Source of the DNA: Enterobacter cloacae complex sp. ECNIH7
GTDB lineage: Bacteria > Pseudomonadota > Gammaproteobacteria > Enterobacterales > Enterobacteriaceae
NCBI RefSeq assembly: GCF_002208095.1
Contig: NZ_CP017990.1
Location: 1,488,001 to 1,552,000 of the forward strand
DNA: 64,000 nucleotides
Direction of reading: 5' to 3'
The translations under genes were made by a program, and so were the position numbers. This document shows positions 22,185 to 32,276 of the stretch, piece by piece (positions within the stretch are counted from its first letter, which is position 1; every line of letters begins with the position of its first letter). The notes under the pieces were generated by a model. The model did not search any database, was not told the origin of the DNA, and saw nothing but the letters and a program-made list of their open reading frames with translations.

Positions 22185-23237
22185 ATGAATTATCAGAACG
22201 ACGATTTACGCATTAAAGAGATCAATGAGTTATTACCTCCTGTAGCGCTCCTTGAGAAATTCCCCGCCACTGAAAATGCCGCAAACACGGTTTCTCATGC
22301 TCGTAAAGCGATCCATAAGATCCTGAAAGGTAATGACGATCGTCTTCTGGTGGTGATTGGCCCGTGCTCCATTCACGATCCTGCAGCTGCGAAAGAGTAC
22401 GCAGCCCGTCTGCTCACTCTGCGTGAAGAGCTGAAGGACGAGCTTGAAATCGTAATGCGCGTCTATTTTGAAAAACCGCGCACCACCGTGGGCTGGAAAG
22501 GGCTGATTAACGATCCGCATATGGATAACAGCTTCCAGATCAACGACGGTCTGCGCATTGCGCGCAAGCTGCTGCTGGAGATCAACGACAGCGGCCTGCC
22601 TGCTGCCGGTGAATTCCTGGACATGATTACGCCACAATACCTGGCAGACCTGATGAGCTGGGGCGCAATTGGTGCGCGCACGACTGAATCTCAGGTTCAC
22701 CGCGAGCTGGCGTCCGGTCTCTCTTGCCCGGTGGGTTTCAAAAACGGCACTGACGGCACCATTAAGGTGGCTATCGACGCCATCAACGCAGCGGGTGCGC
22801 CGCACTGCTTCCTGTCCGTAACCAAATGGGGCCATTCCGCCATCGTTAACACCAGCGGGAACGGCGACTGCCATATCATTCTGCGCGGCGGCAAAGAGCC
22901 GAACTACAGCGCGAAACACGTGGCAGAAGTGAAGGTCGGGCTGGAAAAAGCCGGGCTGCCACCGCAGGTGATGATCGATTTCAGCCATGCCAACTCCAGC
23001 AAGCAGTTTAAAAAGCAGATGGAAGTGGGTGCAGACGTCTGCCAGCAGATTGCCGGCGGTGAGAGGGCGGTGATTGGGGTGATGATCGAAAGCCATCTGG
23101 TTGAAGGTAACCAGAACCTGGAAGGCAGCGAGCCGCTGGTGTATGGCAAAAGCGTCACCGATGCCTGCATTGGCTGGGACGATACCGATGCTATCCTACG
23201 TCAGCTGGCGAATGCGGTAAAAGCGCGTCGCGGCTGA
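22185..23237 (+). CDS. aroG: 3-deoxy-7-phosphoheptulonate synthase, Phe-sensitive
   Basis: The product has 350 residues, the standard AroG length. It condenses phosphoenolpyruvate and erythrose-4-phosphate, the first step of the shikimate pathway. The conserved blocks LLVVIGPCSIHDP (near residue 55; metal-ligand Cys), KPRTTVGWKG (PEP site) and DFSHANSSKQ (about 270) are all present. The N-terminus MNYQNDDLRIKEINELLPP is that of the phenylalanine-inhibited isozyme. It stands alone, with a TyrR box upstream and a strong terminator downstream. Confidence 0.96.
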   Translation: MNYQNDDLRIKEINELLPPVALLEKFPATENAANTVSHARKAIHKILKGNDDRLLVVIGPCSIHDPAAAKEYAARLLTLREELKDELEIVMRVYFEKPRTTVGWKGLINDPHMDNSFQINDGLRIARKLLLEINDSGLPAAGEFLDMITPQYLADLMSWGAIGARTTESQVHRELASGLSCPVGFKNGTDGTIKVAIDAINAAGAPHCFLSVTKWGHSAIVNTSGNGDCHIILRGGKEPNYSAKHVAEVKVGLEKAGLPPQVMIDFSHANSSKQFKKQMEVGADVCQQIAGGERAVIGVMIESHLVEGNQNLEGSEPLVYGKSVTDACIGWDDTDAILRQLANAVKARRG

Positions 23238-23254
23238 ATTCTCAGTCACAAATA

Positions 23255-23284
23255 AAAAGCGCGGAAGGCTCCGCGCTTTTTTTA
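23255..23284. terminator. Bidirectional terminator between aroG and gpmA
   Basis: AAAAGCGCGG-AAGGCT-CCGCGCTTTT is an exact 10-base stem with A and T runs on both sides. It sits between converging genes. Confidence 0.9.
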
Positions 23285-23297
23285 TATCTGGCGAAAA

Positions 23298-24050
23298 TTA
23301 CTTCGCTTTACCCTGGTTCGCGACAGCCGCTGCTTTCGCCGCGATCTCTTCTGCGTTACCCAGATAGTAGTGTTTGATTGGCTTGAAGTTTTCGTCGAAC
23401 TCATACACCAGCGGTACGCCAGTTGGGATGTTCAGTTCGAGGATTTCGTCTTCACCCATGTTGTCCAGGTATTTCACCAGCGCACGCAGGGAGTTACCGT
23501 GAGCCGCGATGATCACGCGCTCGCCGCTTTTCAGGCGTGGCAGAATGGTTTCGTTCCAGTAAGGCACAACGCGGTCGATGGTCAGCGCCAGGCTTTCGGT
23601 GGTTGGCAGCTCAGCGTCGGTCAGCTTCGCGTAACGCGGATCGTGGCCCGGGTAGCGCTCGTCATCTTTGGTCAGCTCTGGTGGGGTGATTGCGAAGCCG
23701 CGACGCCACTGTTTAACCTGCTCGTCGCCATATTTCTCAGCGGTTTCCGCTTTGTTCAGGCCCTGCAGCGCACCGTAGTGACGTTCGTTCAGTTTCCAGG
23801 ACTTCTCAACCGGCAGCCAGGCCTGATCCAGTTCGTCCAGCACGTTCCACAGGGTGTGGATGGCACGTTTCAGCACAGAGGTGTAAGCAAAATCAAAGCT
23901 GAAGCCTTCTTCCTTCAGCAGTTTACCTGCTGCTTTTGCTTCGCTTACGCCTTTCTCAGACAGATCAACGTCGTACCAACCGGTAAAGCGGTTTTCGTTG
24001 TTCCACTGGCTTTCGCCGTGACGCACCAGAACCAGCTTAGTAATAGCCAT
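23298..24050 (-). CDS. gpmA: 2,3-bisphosphoglycerate-dependent phosphoglycerate mutase
   Basis: The product has 250 residues. The histidine phosphatase signature [12 protein letters not shown] at residues ~6-17 carries the catalytic phospho-His. It interconverts 3- and 2-phosphoglycerate in glycolysis. AAGGAGTAAGAG-type ribosome site bases (read on the minus strand) precede the ATG. A Fur-like site lies just upstream. Confidence 0.97.
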   Translation of the reverse strand: MAITKLVLVRHGESQWNNENRFTGWYDVDLSEKGVSEAKAAGKLLKEEGFSFDFAYTSVLKRAIHTLWNVLDELDQAWLPVEKSWKLNERHYGALQGLNKAETAEKYGDEQVKQWRRGFAITPPELTKDDERYPGHDPRYAKLTDAELPTTESLALTIDRVVPYWNETILPRLKSGERVIIAAHGNSLRALVKYLDNMGEDEILELNIPTGVPLVYEFDENFKPIKHYYLGNAEEIAAKAAAVANQGKAK

Positions 24051-24072
24051 CTCTTACTCCTCAAGCATTTTT

Positions 24073-24094
24073 AGAATGATAACAATTCTCATTA
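24073..24094. promoter_or_regulatory. Fur-box-like sequence upstream of gpmA
   Basis: GAATGATAACAATTCTCATT resembles the Fur consensus GATAATGATAATCATTATC on both strands. E. coli gpmA is reported to be Fur-regulated. Assignment is by similarity only. Confidence 0.5.
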
Positions 24095-24225
24095 TATTGC
24101 CGTGGCCGTGCCACCAGCAACGCTTAACCCTAACCATAGCGAAAATAGTCTCTGAGTGTAAGATGCTTGTGAATCCAGGGTTATGATTTTGTCTGCGATC
24201 GGCGCTATTTTCAGCAAGGCGCGCA

Positions 24226-24251
24226 GAAAAAAGCCCTCCGGAGGGAGGGCT
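24226..24251 (-). terminator. Terminator of the gal operon
   Basis: On the minus strand AGCCCTC-N6-GAGGGCT is followed by a T run, shortly after the galM stop. Confidence 0.8.
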
Positions 24252-24256
24252 GGATA

Positions 24257-25297
24257 TTAATGTGGAATAAAATGATATTCCGTCACGCTCACGTACTCTT
24301 CACTCGGGCGCAACACGCAGTCCGGCTGTGGCCATTCAGGATGGTTCGGGCTGTCCGGCAGGAACTCGCTCTCCAGCGCCAGGCCTTGCCAGTCGCTGTA
24401 CTCATCGTGTTCGCGCGCCGTCGTGCCTCCGAGGTAGTTGCCTGAGTAAAACTGCAGGGCGGGGGCGGTGGTATAAACCGTCATCTGCAGTTTCTCATCC
24501 GCAGACCAGACCTGCGCGGCAGGCTGTTTCACATCGCCTTTGGCCTGCAGCAGGAAAGCGTGATCGTAGCCTTTCACCTTGCGCTGATCGTCATCGCTCA
24601 TGAAATCCTGGGCGATGGACTTCGCGCTGCGGAAGTCAAAGCTGGTGCCGCTCACGTCTTTGAGGCCCTGATACGGAATGCCCATCTCGTCAACCGGCAG
24701 ATACGCATCCGCCTGGATCTGCAGCTTATGGTTACGCACGTCGCACTGGCTACCGTCCAGGTTGAAATACGCGTGATTGGTCAGGTTGACCGGACACGGC
24801 CTGTCGACCATCGCACGGTATTCGATGGCGATACGGTTGTCGTCGGTCAGCGTAAAGCGCGCGGACGCGACAAGGTTCCCCGGAAAGCCCTGATCGCCAT
24901 CAGGCGAATCCAGCGAGAACAGCACTTCGCCATCGTTTTGACGAACAATCTTCCAGCGGCGTTTATCAAACCCGTCCGGTCCGCCGTGCAGCTGGTTCTC
25001 ACCCTGGCTTGGAAGCAGGGTGTACTGCACGCCGTCGAGTTCAAAGCGGCTTTTCGCGATGCGGTTAGCATAGCGACCAACGGACGCGCCCAGATAGGCG
25101 GACTGATTGACGTACTGCTCAGGCGAGGCGCAGCCGAGCAGAGTCTCGCGCACGCAGCCGTCCGGCATCGGTACGCGGGCAGAAAGAAGGGTTGCCCCCC
25201 AGTCCATCACCGTAACGACCATCCCCGCGCGATTGCGCAGGGTTAACAGGCGATACGGCAGACCATCCGGTGCAAGGGTAGGTGTTTCGTTTAGCAC
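24257..25297 (-). CDS. galM: Aldose 1-epimerase (galactose mutarotase)
   Basis: The product has 346 residues from a GTG start ([12 protein letters not shown] read as M). It interconverts beta- and alpha-galactose. The catalytic His is in [10 protein letters not shown] and the catalytic Glu in [20 protein letters not shown]. The GTG overlaps the galK stop by seven bases and matches the E. coli galM start; upstream ATG starts inside galK were rejected. Last gene of galETKM. Confidence 0.95.
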   Translation of the reverse strand: MLNETPTLAPDGLPYRLLTLRNRAGMVVTVMDWGATLLSARVPMPDGCVRETLLGCASPEQYVNQSAYLGASVGRYANRIAKSRFELDGVQYTLLPSQGENQLHGGPDGFDKRRWKIVRQNDGEVLFSLDSPDGDQGFPGNLVASARFTLTDDNRIAIEYRAMVDRPCPVNLTNHAYFNLDGSQCDVRNHKLQIQADAYLPVDEMGIPYQGLKDVSGTSFDFRSAKSIAQDFMSDDDQRKVKGYDHAFLLQAKGDVKQPAAQVWSADEKLQMTVYTTAPALQFYSGNYLGGTTAREHDEYSDWQGLALESEFLPDSPNHPEWPQPDCVLRPSEEYVSVTEYHFIPH

Positions 25298-26439
25298 TGT
25301 CCGGCTCCTTGTGATGCTTTGCAAACATAGAAGGTTTCTTTGATGCCCGTTTTTGCTTCGTACTGCTTCGCCACGGCATCCTGTACGGCAGGGACCAGCT
25401 CTTCTGGCACCAGCGCAACGATGCAGCCGCCAAAACCGCCGCCCGTCATGCGCACGCCGCCTTTGTCGCCGATGGTGGCTTTAACGATGTCCACCAGGGT
25501 GTCGATCTGCGGCACGGTGATTTCAAAATCATCGCGCATGGAGGTGTGAGATTCCGCCATCAGCTCACCCATGCGTTTCAGATCGCCTTTCGCCAGCGCG
25601 GACGCGGCTTCAACGGTACGGGCATTTTCCGTCAGCACGTGACGAACGCGTTTGGCGACGACCGGATCCAGCTCGTGTGCCACTTTGTTAAATTCATTGA
25701 GCGTCACGTCGCGCAGGGCAGGCTGCTGGAAGAAGCGGGCGCCGGTTTCGCATTGCTCGCGGCGGGTATTGTATTCGCTGCCCACCAGCGTGCGCTTAAA
25801 GTTGCTGTTAATGATGACGACAGCCGCGCCTTTTGGCAGGGGAACGGCTTTGGTACCCAGCGAGCGGCAATCAATTAACAGGGCATGCTCTTTTTTGCCC
25901 AGCGCGGAGATCAGCTGGTCCATAATGCCGCAGTTACAGCCCACGAACTGGTTTTCTGCTTCCTGACCATTCAGGGCGATTTGCGCGCCGTCCAGCGGCA
26001 GATGATAAAGCTGCTGGAATACGGTGCCCACGGCGACTTCCAGAGACGCAGAGGAGCTTAAGCCCGCACCCTGCGGCACGTTGCCGCTGATAACTAAATC
26101 GGCGCCGCCAAAGTTCTTGTTGCGCTTCTGAAGGTGTTTCACCACGCCGCGCACGTAGTTAGACCACTGCTGGCTGTCGTGCGTCACAATCGGGGCATCG
26201 AGGGAAAACGCGTCCGTCTCATTACCGTAATCCGCCGCAATCACGCGAACCTGGCGGTCGTCACGCTTCGCGCAGCTGATAACGGTCTGGTAATCGATGG
26301 CGCACGGCAGCACGAAACCGTCGTTATAGTCGGTGTGTTCACCGATCAGGTTAACGCGGCCTGGCGCCTGGATAACGTGGGTGGCAGGGTAGCCAAATTT
26401 CTCAGCAAACAGGGATTGGGTTTTATCTTTCAGACTCAT
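25291..26439 (-). CDS. galK: Galactokinase
   Basis: The product has 382 residues with the GHMP-kinase signatures: [20 protein letters not shown] near the N-terminus (galactose binding), the nucleotide loop [15 protein letters not shown], and [11 protein letters not shown] near the C-terminus. It phosphorylates alpha-galactose at C1. It lies five bases after galT, in the gal operon. Confidence 0.97.
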   Translation of the reverse strand: MSLKDKTQSLFAEKFGYPATHVIQAPGRVNLIGEHTDYNDGFVLPCAIDYQTVISCAKRDDRQVRVIAADYGNETDAFSLDAPIVTHDSQQWSNYVRGVVKHLQKRNKNFGGADLVISGNVPQGAGLSSSASLEVAVGTVFQQLYHLPLDGAQIALNGQEAENQFVGCNCGIMDQLISALGKKEHALLIDCRSLGTKAVPLPKGAAVVIINSNFKRTLVGSEYNTRREQCETGARFFQQPALRDVTLNEFNKVAHELDPVVAKRVRHVLTENARTVEAASALAKGDLKRMGELMAESHTSMRDDFEITVPQIDTLVDIVKATIGDKGGVRMTGGGFGGCIVALVPEELVPAVQDAVAKQYEAKTGIKETFYVCKASQGAGQC

Positions 26440-26444
26440 TTTTT

Positions 26445-27491
26445 TTAGACTCCTGATTCGCGATAGTGGACGTCGCTAACGGCACGCAGACGTTCTGCCG
26501 CCTGTTCCGCCGTCAGGTCACGCTGGGTTTCCGCCAGCATTTCATAGCCCACCATAAATTTACGTACCGTCGCAGAGCGCAGCAGCGGCGGATAGAAATG
26601 GGCGTGCAGCTGCCAGTGTTGATTCTCTTCCCCGTTAAACGGGGCGCCGTGCCAGCCCATGGAGTACGGGAAGGAGCACTGGAACAGGTTGTCGTAACGG
26701 CTGGTGAGCTTTTTCAGCGCCAGGGCAAGGTCGTCGCGCTGCGCGTCGCTGAGATCGGTGATGCGCTGCACGTGTGCTTTCGGCAGCAGCAGCGTTTCAA
26801 ACGGCCAGGCGGCCCAGTAAGGGACGACGGCCAGCCAGTGTTCGGTTTCCACCACGGTGCGGCTGCCGTCGGCCAGCTCACGCCGGGTATAGTCCACCAG
26901 CATCGGCGAACCGTTTTCCGCGAAATACGCTTTCTGCAGACGGTCTTCACGCTCGGCTTCGTTAGGCAGGAAGCTGTTCGCCCAGATCTGTCCGTGCGGG
27001 TGCGGGTTTGAGCAGCCCATGGCCGCGCCTTTGTTTTCGAACACCTGCACCCACGGATAGCTCTGCCCCAGCTCTGCGGTTTGCGCCTGCCAGGTGCTGA
27101 CGACCTCTTTCAGCGCGTCCACGCTCAGCTCGGGCAGCGTTTTGCTGTGATCCGGCGAGAAGCAGATCACGCGACTGGTTCCGCGCGCGCTTTCGCAGCG
27201 CATCAGCGGATCGTGGCTTTCCGGCGCGTCCGGCGTGTCGGTCATCAGGGCGGCAAAATCGTTGGTGAACACGAAGGTGCCTTTGTAGTCAGGGTTTTTG
27301 TCCCCGGTGACGCGCGTGTTGCCCGGACAGAGGAAGCAGTCCGGGTCATGCTGTGGCAGCGTCTGTTTTGCAGGCGTCTCCTGAGCCCCCTGCCATGGGC
27401 GCTTGGCGCGATGCGGGGAGACCAAAATCCATTGCCCGCTTAACGGGTTAAAACGACGATGCGGATGATCGACGGGATTAAATTGCGTCAT
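26445..27491 (-). CDS. galT: Galactose-1-phosphate uridylyltransferase
   Basis: The product has 348 residues. The nucleophilic histidine sits in the HxHxQ motif of [11 protein letters not shown], and zinc-site residues are seen near CFLCPGNTR. It exchanges UMP between UDP-glucose and galactose-1-phosphate. It starts nine bases after the galE stop. Confidence 0.97.
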   Translation of the reverse strand: MTQFNPVDHPHRRFNPLSGQWILVSPHRAKRPWQGAQETPAKQTLPQHDPDCFLCPGNTRVTGDKNPDYKGTFVFTNDFAALMTDTPDAPESHDPLMRCESARGTSRVICFSPDHSKTLPELSVDALKEVVSTWQAQTAELGQSYPWVQVFENKGAAMGCSNPHPHGQIWANSFLPNEAEREDRLQKAYFAENGSPMLVDYTRRELADGSRTVVETEHWLAVVPYWAAWPFETLLLPKAHVQRITDLSDAQRDDLALALKKLTSRYDNLFQCSFPYSMGWHGAPFNGEENQHWQLHAHFYPPLLRSATVRKFMVGYEMLAETQRDLTAEQAAERLRAVSDVHYRESGV

Positions 27492-27500
27492 GACGGATCC

Positions 27501-28517
27501 TTAGTCCGGATAGCCTTGCGGGTGGCGTGACTGCCAGTGCCAGGTATCCTGTGCCATTTCATCAAGCGTGCGCGTCACACGCCAGTTGAGCTCTTTGTCG
27601 GCTTTGGTGGCATCGGCCCAGTAAGCAGGCAGGTCGCCATCACGACGCGGAGCGAAGTGGTAGTTAACCGGCTTACCACAGGCTTTGCTGAAGGCGTTAA
27701 CCACGTCCAGCACGCTGCTGCCGACCCCGGCGCCGAGGTTGTAAATATGCACGCCCGGTTTGTTGGCCAGCTGCTGCATAGCCGCAACGTGACCGTCGGC
27801 CAAATCCATCACGTGGATGTAGTCGCGCACGCCGGTGCCGTCTTCGGTCGGATAGTCATTGCCAAAAATCGCCAGCGAGTCGCGGCGACCCACGGCAACC
27901 TGGGCGATATACGGCATCAGGTTGTTCGGGATGCCCTGCGGATCTTCACCCATGTCGCCGGACGGATGCGCGCCGACCGGGTTGAAGTAGCGCAGCAGCG
28001 CGATGCTCCACTCCGGCTGCGCTTTTTGCAGGTCGGTCAGGATCTGCTCCACCATCAGCTTGCTTTTGCCGTACGGGCTTTGCGGGGTACCGGTCGGGAA
28101 GCTTTCAACGTAAGGGATTTTGGGCTGATCGCCGTAGACGGTGGCGGAGGAGCTAAAAATGAAGTTTTTGACGTTGGCCGCGCGCATAGCGGAGATGAGA
28201 CGCAGGGTACCGTTGACGTTGTTGTCGTAATACTCGAGCGGCTTCGCAACGGATTCACCGACCGCTTTCAGACCCGCGAAGTGGATCACCGCTTCGATGG
28301 CGTGGTCGTGAAGGATCTCGGTCATCAGCGCTTCGTTGCGGATGTCGCCTTCCACGAAAGTCGGTTGTTTACTGCCAAGGCGTTCAATCACCGGCAGCAC
28401 GCTGCGCTTACTGTTGCACAGGTTGTCGAGGATGATGACGTCGTGACCGTTTTGCAGCAGTTGCACGCAGGTATGACTACCTATGTAACCGCTACCACCT
28501 GTTACCAGAACTCGCAT
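27501..28517 (-). CDS. galE: UDP-glucose 4-epimerase
   Basis: The product has 338 residues, a short-chain dehydrogenase-type protein. NAD binding is shown by VTGGSGYIGSH at the N-terminus, and the catalytic pair by YxxxK in SPYGKSK (about residues 149-153). The start at 28517 (MRVLVTGG) is fixed by homology; the extra upstream codons run through the promoter. The internal operator OI overlaps codons ~7-12. Confidence 0.97.
   Translation of the reverse strand: MRVLVTGGSGYIGSHTCVQLLQNGHDVIILDNLCNSKRSVLPVIERLGSKQPTFVEGDIRNEALMTEILHDHAIEAVIHFAGLKAVGESVAKPLEYYDNNVNGTLRLISAMRAANVKNFIFSSSATVYGDQPKIPYVESFPTGTPQSPYGKSKLMVEQILTDLQKAQPEWSIALLRYFNPVGAHPSGDMGEDPQGIPNNLMPYIAQVAVGRRDSLAIFGNDYPTEDGTGVRDYIHVMDLADGHVAAMQQLANKPGVHIYNLGAGVGSSVLDVVNAFSKACGKPVNYHFAPRRDGDLPAYWADATKADKELNWRVTRTLDEMAQDTWHWQSRHPQGYPD
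28483..28498. promoter_or_regulatory. gal internal operator OI
   Basis: On the minus strand GTGGTAGCGGTTACAT is, from memory, identical to the E. coli GalR/GalS OI site. With OE it allows DNA looping. Confidence 0.85.
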
Positions 28518-28549
28518 ATTTCGCTCCATTGGGCTTATGGTATGTAATA

Positions 28550-28560
28550 ACCATAGCATA
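28550..28560 (-). promoter_or_regulatory. gal promoters P1 and P2 (-10 elements)
   Basis: On the minus strand TATGCT (P2) and TATGGT (P1) are offset by five bases exactly as in E. coli gal. A CRP-like site (GTGTGACATGGGAT) lies just upstream at about 28,574-28,590. Confidence 0.75.
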
Positions 28561-28595
28561 ACAGAGACGCGAAAAGTGTGACATGGGATAAAATA

Positions 28596-28611
28596 GTGGA
28601 ATCGTTTACAC
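28596..28611. promoter_or_regulatory. gal external operator OE
   Basis: GTGGAATCGTTTACAC is, from memory, identical to the E. coli GalR external operator, next to the CRP region of the gal promoter. Confidence 0.88.
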
Positions 28612-28690
28612 TCGTTTTTACACTCGCTTTAACAATGACTCCGAGCATTCTAGATCAAAGAGATAGCGATGTATTGATGCAAGTTATCTG

Positions 28691-28714
28691 AAAAAGAGGA
28701 GGGCAGAGCCCTCC
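28691..28714 (-). terminator. Terminator of modF
   Basis: On the minus strand GGAGGGC-TCT-GCCCTCC is followed by TCTTTTT, five bases past the modF stop. Confidence 0.8.
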
Positions 28715-28718
28715 ACGG

Positions 28719-30191
28719 TTAATCGACGTTGCTGAGAAGGTAGCGATAACCCTCACCGTCCGGCACAAACTCCAGGCGATGGGTGATGCAGGAGGGGGCA
28801 TCTTCGGCGTGATGTGAAACGAACAGCAGCTGCGTATCACCTTCGCTAATCAGCACGTCCACAAAGCGGCGGATAAGCTGTCGATTCAGCGGATCGAGTC
28901 CCTGCAGCGGTTCGTCGAGGATCAGCAGCGTAGGGTGTTTCACCAGCGCGCGAACGATCAGCGCCAGACGCTGCTGCCCCCACGACAGACTATGAAACGC
29001 CGCGTCAGCGACCCGGTTGTCCATGCCCAGAATGTCCAGCCACTGCTGGGCCAGCTTGTGCTGTTTGTCCGATACCGCCTGATAAATACCGATGGAATCA
29101 AAATATCCGGAAAGGATCACGTTGCGTACCGTGGTACTGACCCGGTAATCCAGATGCAGGCTGCTGCTGACATAGCCGATATGTTTTTTTATATCCCAGA
29201 TGGTTTCGCCGCTGCCGCGACGCCGACCAAACAGCGTCAGATCGTTGCTATAGCCCTGCGGGTGATCGCCGGTGATCAGGCTCAGCAGCGTGGATTTCCC
29301 CGCGCCGTTAGGGCCGACAATCTGCCAGTGTTCGCCGGGATTGACCGTCCAGCTAAGACGGTTGAGGATCGGGCGATCGTCATAAGAGACAATCCCATCT
29401 CGCAGTACGATGCGCGGCTGGTGGGGATCGAGCGCATGGCGGGCCGAAGGGGCGTCAGGTTCCGGAAGGGTAATTCCGTCGAGCTGTTCGCTGTGCGCGA
29501 GCTGGGCAATCAGCGCCTGCTTGAGCAGCGCTGTTTTTTCACCGGTCTCGGTCAGGTTACAGTCGGCCAGTACGCCCGCGTGCTGAATAAAGTCCGGAAT
29601 TTCATCGAAGCGGTTAAGCACCAAAACCAGGGTATATCCCTGCTGATTAAGCGACTCCAGCAGGGACGCCAGCTGCGCGCGGGACTGCACGTCAAGGCCG
29701 TCAAACGGTTCGTCGAGGATAAGCAGCTCGGGCTCGCTCATCAGCGCCTGGCAAAGCAGCGTTTTTCGCGTCTCGCCGGTAGAAAGGTATTTGAAGCGTC
29801 GGTTGAGCAGGGCGGTGATACCGAACCGTTCTGCCAGGCGCTGACAGCGGGCGGGATCTTTCACCTCATCCTGAATAATTTCCGCCGTCGTACGGCCGGT
29901 ATCTTCTTCGCCTGGGCTGAGTAAATCAGTGTTATTGCGCTGCCACTCCTCGCTTACCAGCTTTTGCAGTTGTTCAAATGACAGGCGCGTCAGGCGCGTA
30001 AAGTCGCTCTGGTATTCGCCCTTGAGGAGGGGGAGCTCGCCGGCCAGCGCGCGGGCCAGCGCGGATTTACCGCTGCCGTTAGTGCCGACAAACGCCCAGC
30101 TTTCACCCGCGCGTATCGTCAAATCAGCAATCGTCAGCGTTCGGGTATCGCTAAGACGAAACGTGCCTTGCGAAATATGCAATGATAACAT
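28719..30191 (-). CDS. modF: Molybdate-related ATP-binding protein ModF
   Basis: The product has 490 residues with two ABC ATPase modules: Walker A GTNGSGKSALAR (about residue 36) and GPNGAGKSTLLS (about 295), each with a D-loop/Walker B (LLILDEPFDGLD; LLILDEPLQGLD). There is no membrane domain. The precise role beside ModABC is not settled. It lies directly downstream of modE on the same strand. Confidence 0.93.
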   Translation of the reverse strand: MLSLHISQGTFRLSDTRTLTIADLTIRAGESWAFVGTNGSGKSALARALAGELPLLKGEYQSDFTRLTRLSFEQLQKLVSEEWQRNNTDLLSPGEEDTGRTTAEIIQDEVKDPARCQRLAERFGITALLNRRFKYLSTGETRKTLLCQALMSEPELLILDEPFDGLDVQSRAQLASLLESLNQQGYTLVLVLNRFDEIPDFIQHAGVLADCNLTETGEKTALLKQALIAQLAHSEQLDGITLPEPDAPSARHALDPHQPRIVLRDGIVSYDDRPILNRLSWTVNPGEHWQIVGPNGAGKSTLLSLITGDHPQGYSNDLTLFGRRRGSGETIWDIKKHIGYVSSSLHLDYRVSTTVRNVILSGYFDSIGIYQAVSDKQHKLAQQWLDILGMDNRVADAAFHSLSWGQQRLALIVRALVKHPTLLILDEPLQGLDPLNRQLIRRFVDVLISEGDTQLLFVSHHAEDAPSCITHRLEFVPDGEGYRYLLSNVD

Positions 30192-30258
30192 GGTTTATCC
30201 CTGTTTTTGCAGCATCAGATATCAGGGATACGCACTGTCGGTACGATTGTCAATGCGC

Positions 30259-31047
30259 TCAGCACAAAGTGGCGATAATCACCCGGTCCGCGTTGAAATA
30301 CGCGGTGACGGCAGCACCTTCTTCTAAACCGTCCGACTCGCTGAGCGGTATGGTCGCGCAAAGCGGCTGCCCATCTGCCAGGGTCATTAGCACTTCGCAC
30401 TGCGCCTGGCCGCGTTTGATATGGCTAATTGCGCCCTGGAGCTGGTTATCGGCCGCCTTTGCGGCGTCGGGATCGCGCGTAATATTGACCCACGGCGCTT
30501 TCAGCAGAACCAGCACCTCTTTACCTTCATCCAGCTCAAGACGTTCCGCGCTTTGCGCCGTTATGGCGGCCTTCAGACGAGTGGTGCCATCGGCAAGCAG
30601 GATCTCAATATGCTGCTGTACCTGGAGATTGTCGCGCGCCGTCACCGTTCCAAACCACTGGTTGCGGGCGCTGGTTTGTAGCGAGAAGCGGGAAATGGCG
30701 GCCAGCAGACTGTCCAGCGGAACGTTATCGTCGTCGCTCAACACATCGAACGCCTTTTGCTGGATCTGGGCCAGCAGATCGTAAAGCTGAATAAGGCGCT
30801 GGCCATAGCGCGTCACGATCGCACCGCCGCCGCCTTTGCCGCCCGTGGCTCTGTCCACCAGCGGGTGTTCGCTCAGGGTGTTCATTTCGTTGATGGCGTC
30901 CCAGGCACTTTTGTAGCTGATGCCCGCGTTTTTCGCCCCCTGGCTAATCGAGCCCGTTTGTTCTATTTGTTTAAGCAGGGCGATACGTCGCGGATCGGCG
31001 AAAAGCTTTTGCTGAAGTCGGAGTGTGAGAAGAATTTCGGCCTGCAT
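30259..31047 (-). CDS. modE: Molybdate-responsive transcriptional regulator ModE
   Basis: The product has 262 residues: an N-terminal LysR-like winged helix (SISQGAKNAGISYKSAWDAINEM, read in part) and two C-terminal MOP/TOBE domains that bind molybdate (SARNQWFGTV, KAPWVNITRD). With molybdate it represses modABC. The start at 31047 (MQAEILLTLRLQQ) matches the family; an earlier in-frame start adds 28 arginine/proline-rich residues without support. Confidence 0.95.
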   Translation of the reverse strand: MQAEILLTLRLQQKLFADPRRIALLKQIEQTGSISQGAKNAGISYKSAWDAINEMNTLSEHPLVDRATGGKGGGGAIVTRYGQRLIQLYDLLAQIQQKAFDVLSDDDNVPLDSLLAAISRFSLQTSARNQWFGTVTARDNLQVQQHIEILLADGTTRLKAAITAQSAERLELDEGKEVLVLLKAPWVNITRDPDAAKAADNQLQGAISHIKRGQAQCEVLMTLADGQPLCATIPLSESDGLEEGAAVTAYFNADRVIIATLC

Positions 31048-31174
31048 AACAGTGTCCTGGCAAAAAGAGTATTGTGGCCTAAATGGTGCAGGGCGCAAAG
31101 GGTACCGCACAAAAGGGGATGTTTTTCTCACTTGAAAAGGTAGAATGAGCTATTCACAATATCTGGAGAAAACC

Positions 31175-31324
31175 ATGTTAGAGTTGTTGAAAAGTCTGGT
31201 ATTCGCCGTGATCATGGTACCAGTAGTGATGGCCATCATCCTCGGTGCCATCTACGGCCTGGGTGAAGTGTTCAACGTCTTTTCGAACATTGGTCACAAA
31301 GACCAGGCTAAAAAGCAGCATTGA
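31175..31324 (+). CDS. acrZ: AcrAB-TolC accessory small protein AcrZ
   Basis: This 49-codon gene encodes one transmembrane helix ([19 protein letters not shown], then [15 protein letters not shown]). AcrZ binds AcrB in the inner membrane and increases export of some antibiotics. TGGAGAAAACC precedes the ATG. It is divergent from modE, as in E. coli, and ends before a strong terminator. Confidence 0.95.
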   Translation: MLELLKSLVFAVIMVPVVMAIILGAIYGLGEVFNVFSNIGHKDQAKKQH

Positions 31325-31332
31325 TTCCCTAC

Positions 31333-31360
31333 AAAACGCCCGGCGAGTCCGGGCGTTTTG
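31333..31360 (+). terminator. Terminator of acrZ
   Basis: AAAACGCCCGG-CGAGT-CCGGGCGTTTT is an exact 11-base stem with a T-rich end. Confidence 0.9.
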
Positions 31361-31459
31361 CTCTCAAGATTTTCCCGTCTACGCCGATATTATTTAACGC
31401 ATCACCCCGATTTACCCCTTCAGCGGTACGATTAAACGCTGGGATCTCCCTGACGTTAC

Positions 31460-31483
31460 CGTTATATTAATATGTATATAACG
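31460..31483. promoter_or_regulatory. ModE operator upstream of modA
   Basis: CGTTATAT-N8-ATATAACG is a near-perfect palindrome matching the ModE box, 20 bp before the modA ATG, where bound ModE-molybdate would block transcription. Confidence 0.85.
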
Positions 31484-31502
31484 CTACTCACAGGAGTTAC
31501 AA

Positions 31503-32276
31503 ATGGCACGTTCATGGGTACGCCTTTTCGCAGGGGCAACGCTGACGCTTTCACTTACCGGACACGCGCTGGCGGACGAAGGTAAAATTACGGTCTTTGC
31601 GGCGGCGTCGCTGACCAACGCGCTGCAGGACATCGCGGCGGCGTATAAAAAAGAGAAAAACGTCGAGGTGGTCTCCTCGTTTGCCTCTTCCTCTACGCTG
31701 GCGCGCCAGATAGAAGCGGGCGCACCGGCGGATCTGTTCATCTCGGCTGACCAGAAGTGGATGGATTACGCGGCGGAGAAAAAAGCGATTGATGCGACAA
31801 CCCGCGAAACGCTGCTGGGCAATAGCCTGGTTGTCGTGGCGCCAAAAGCCAGCGTGCAGGCAGACTTCACCATCAACAAACAGACCAACTGGACGAGACT
31901 GCTGAACGGTGGCCGTCTGGCGGTGGGCGACCCGGAGCACGTTCCGGCCGGGATTTATGCCAAAGAAGCGCTGCAAAAGCTGGGTGCATGGGAGACATTG
32001 TCACCGAAGCTGGCCCCGGCGGAAGATGTGCGCGGCGCGCTGGCGCTGGTAGAGCGCAATGAAGCTCCGCTGGGCATTGTGTATGGCTCTGATGCCGTTG
32101 CCAGTAAGGGTGTGAAAGTGGTGGCAACGTTCCCGGAAGACTCCCATAAGAAAGTGGAATATCCTGTTGCGATTGTTGATGGACATAAAAATGCGGCCGT
32201 GACGGCCTTCCGCGATTACCTTAAAGGGCCGGAGGCGTCCGCAATCTTTAAACGCTATGGATTTACGACTCACTGA
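31503..32276 (+). CDS. modA: Periplasmic molybdate-binding protein
   Basis: The product has 257 residues. A signal peptide (LFAGATLTLSLTGHALA) precedes a type II periplasmic-binding fold with the oxyanion site residues in VFAAASLTNAL and FASSSTLARQIEAGAPAD (read in part). It captures molybdate or tungstate for ModBC. The ATG follows ACAGGAGTTACAA. The stop overlaps the modB ATG. Confidence 0.97.
   Translation: MARSWVRLFAGATLTLSLTGHALADEGKITVFAAASLTNALQDIAAAYKKEKNVEVVSSFASSSTLARQIEAGAPADLFISADQKWMDYAAEKKAIDATTRETLLGNSLVVVAPKASVQADFTINKQTNWTRLLNGGRLAVGDPEHVPAGIYAKEALQKLGAWETLSPKLAPAEDVRGALALVERNEAPLGIVYGSDAVASKGVKVVATFPEDSHKKVEYPVAIVDGHKNAAVTAFRDYLKGPEASAIFKRYGFTTH

Noticed and set aside
27537..28547. 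336-codon open frame opposite galE
   Set aside because: It is a GC-rich antisense shadow of galE with no ribosome site; galE is unambiguous. The same applies to other long antisense frames over sucC, sucD, cydA, tolA, modF and galM.
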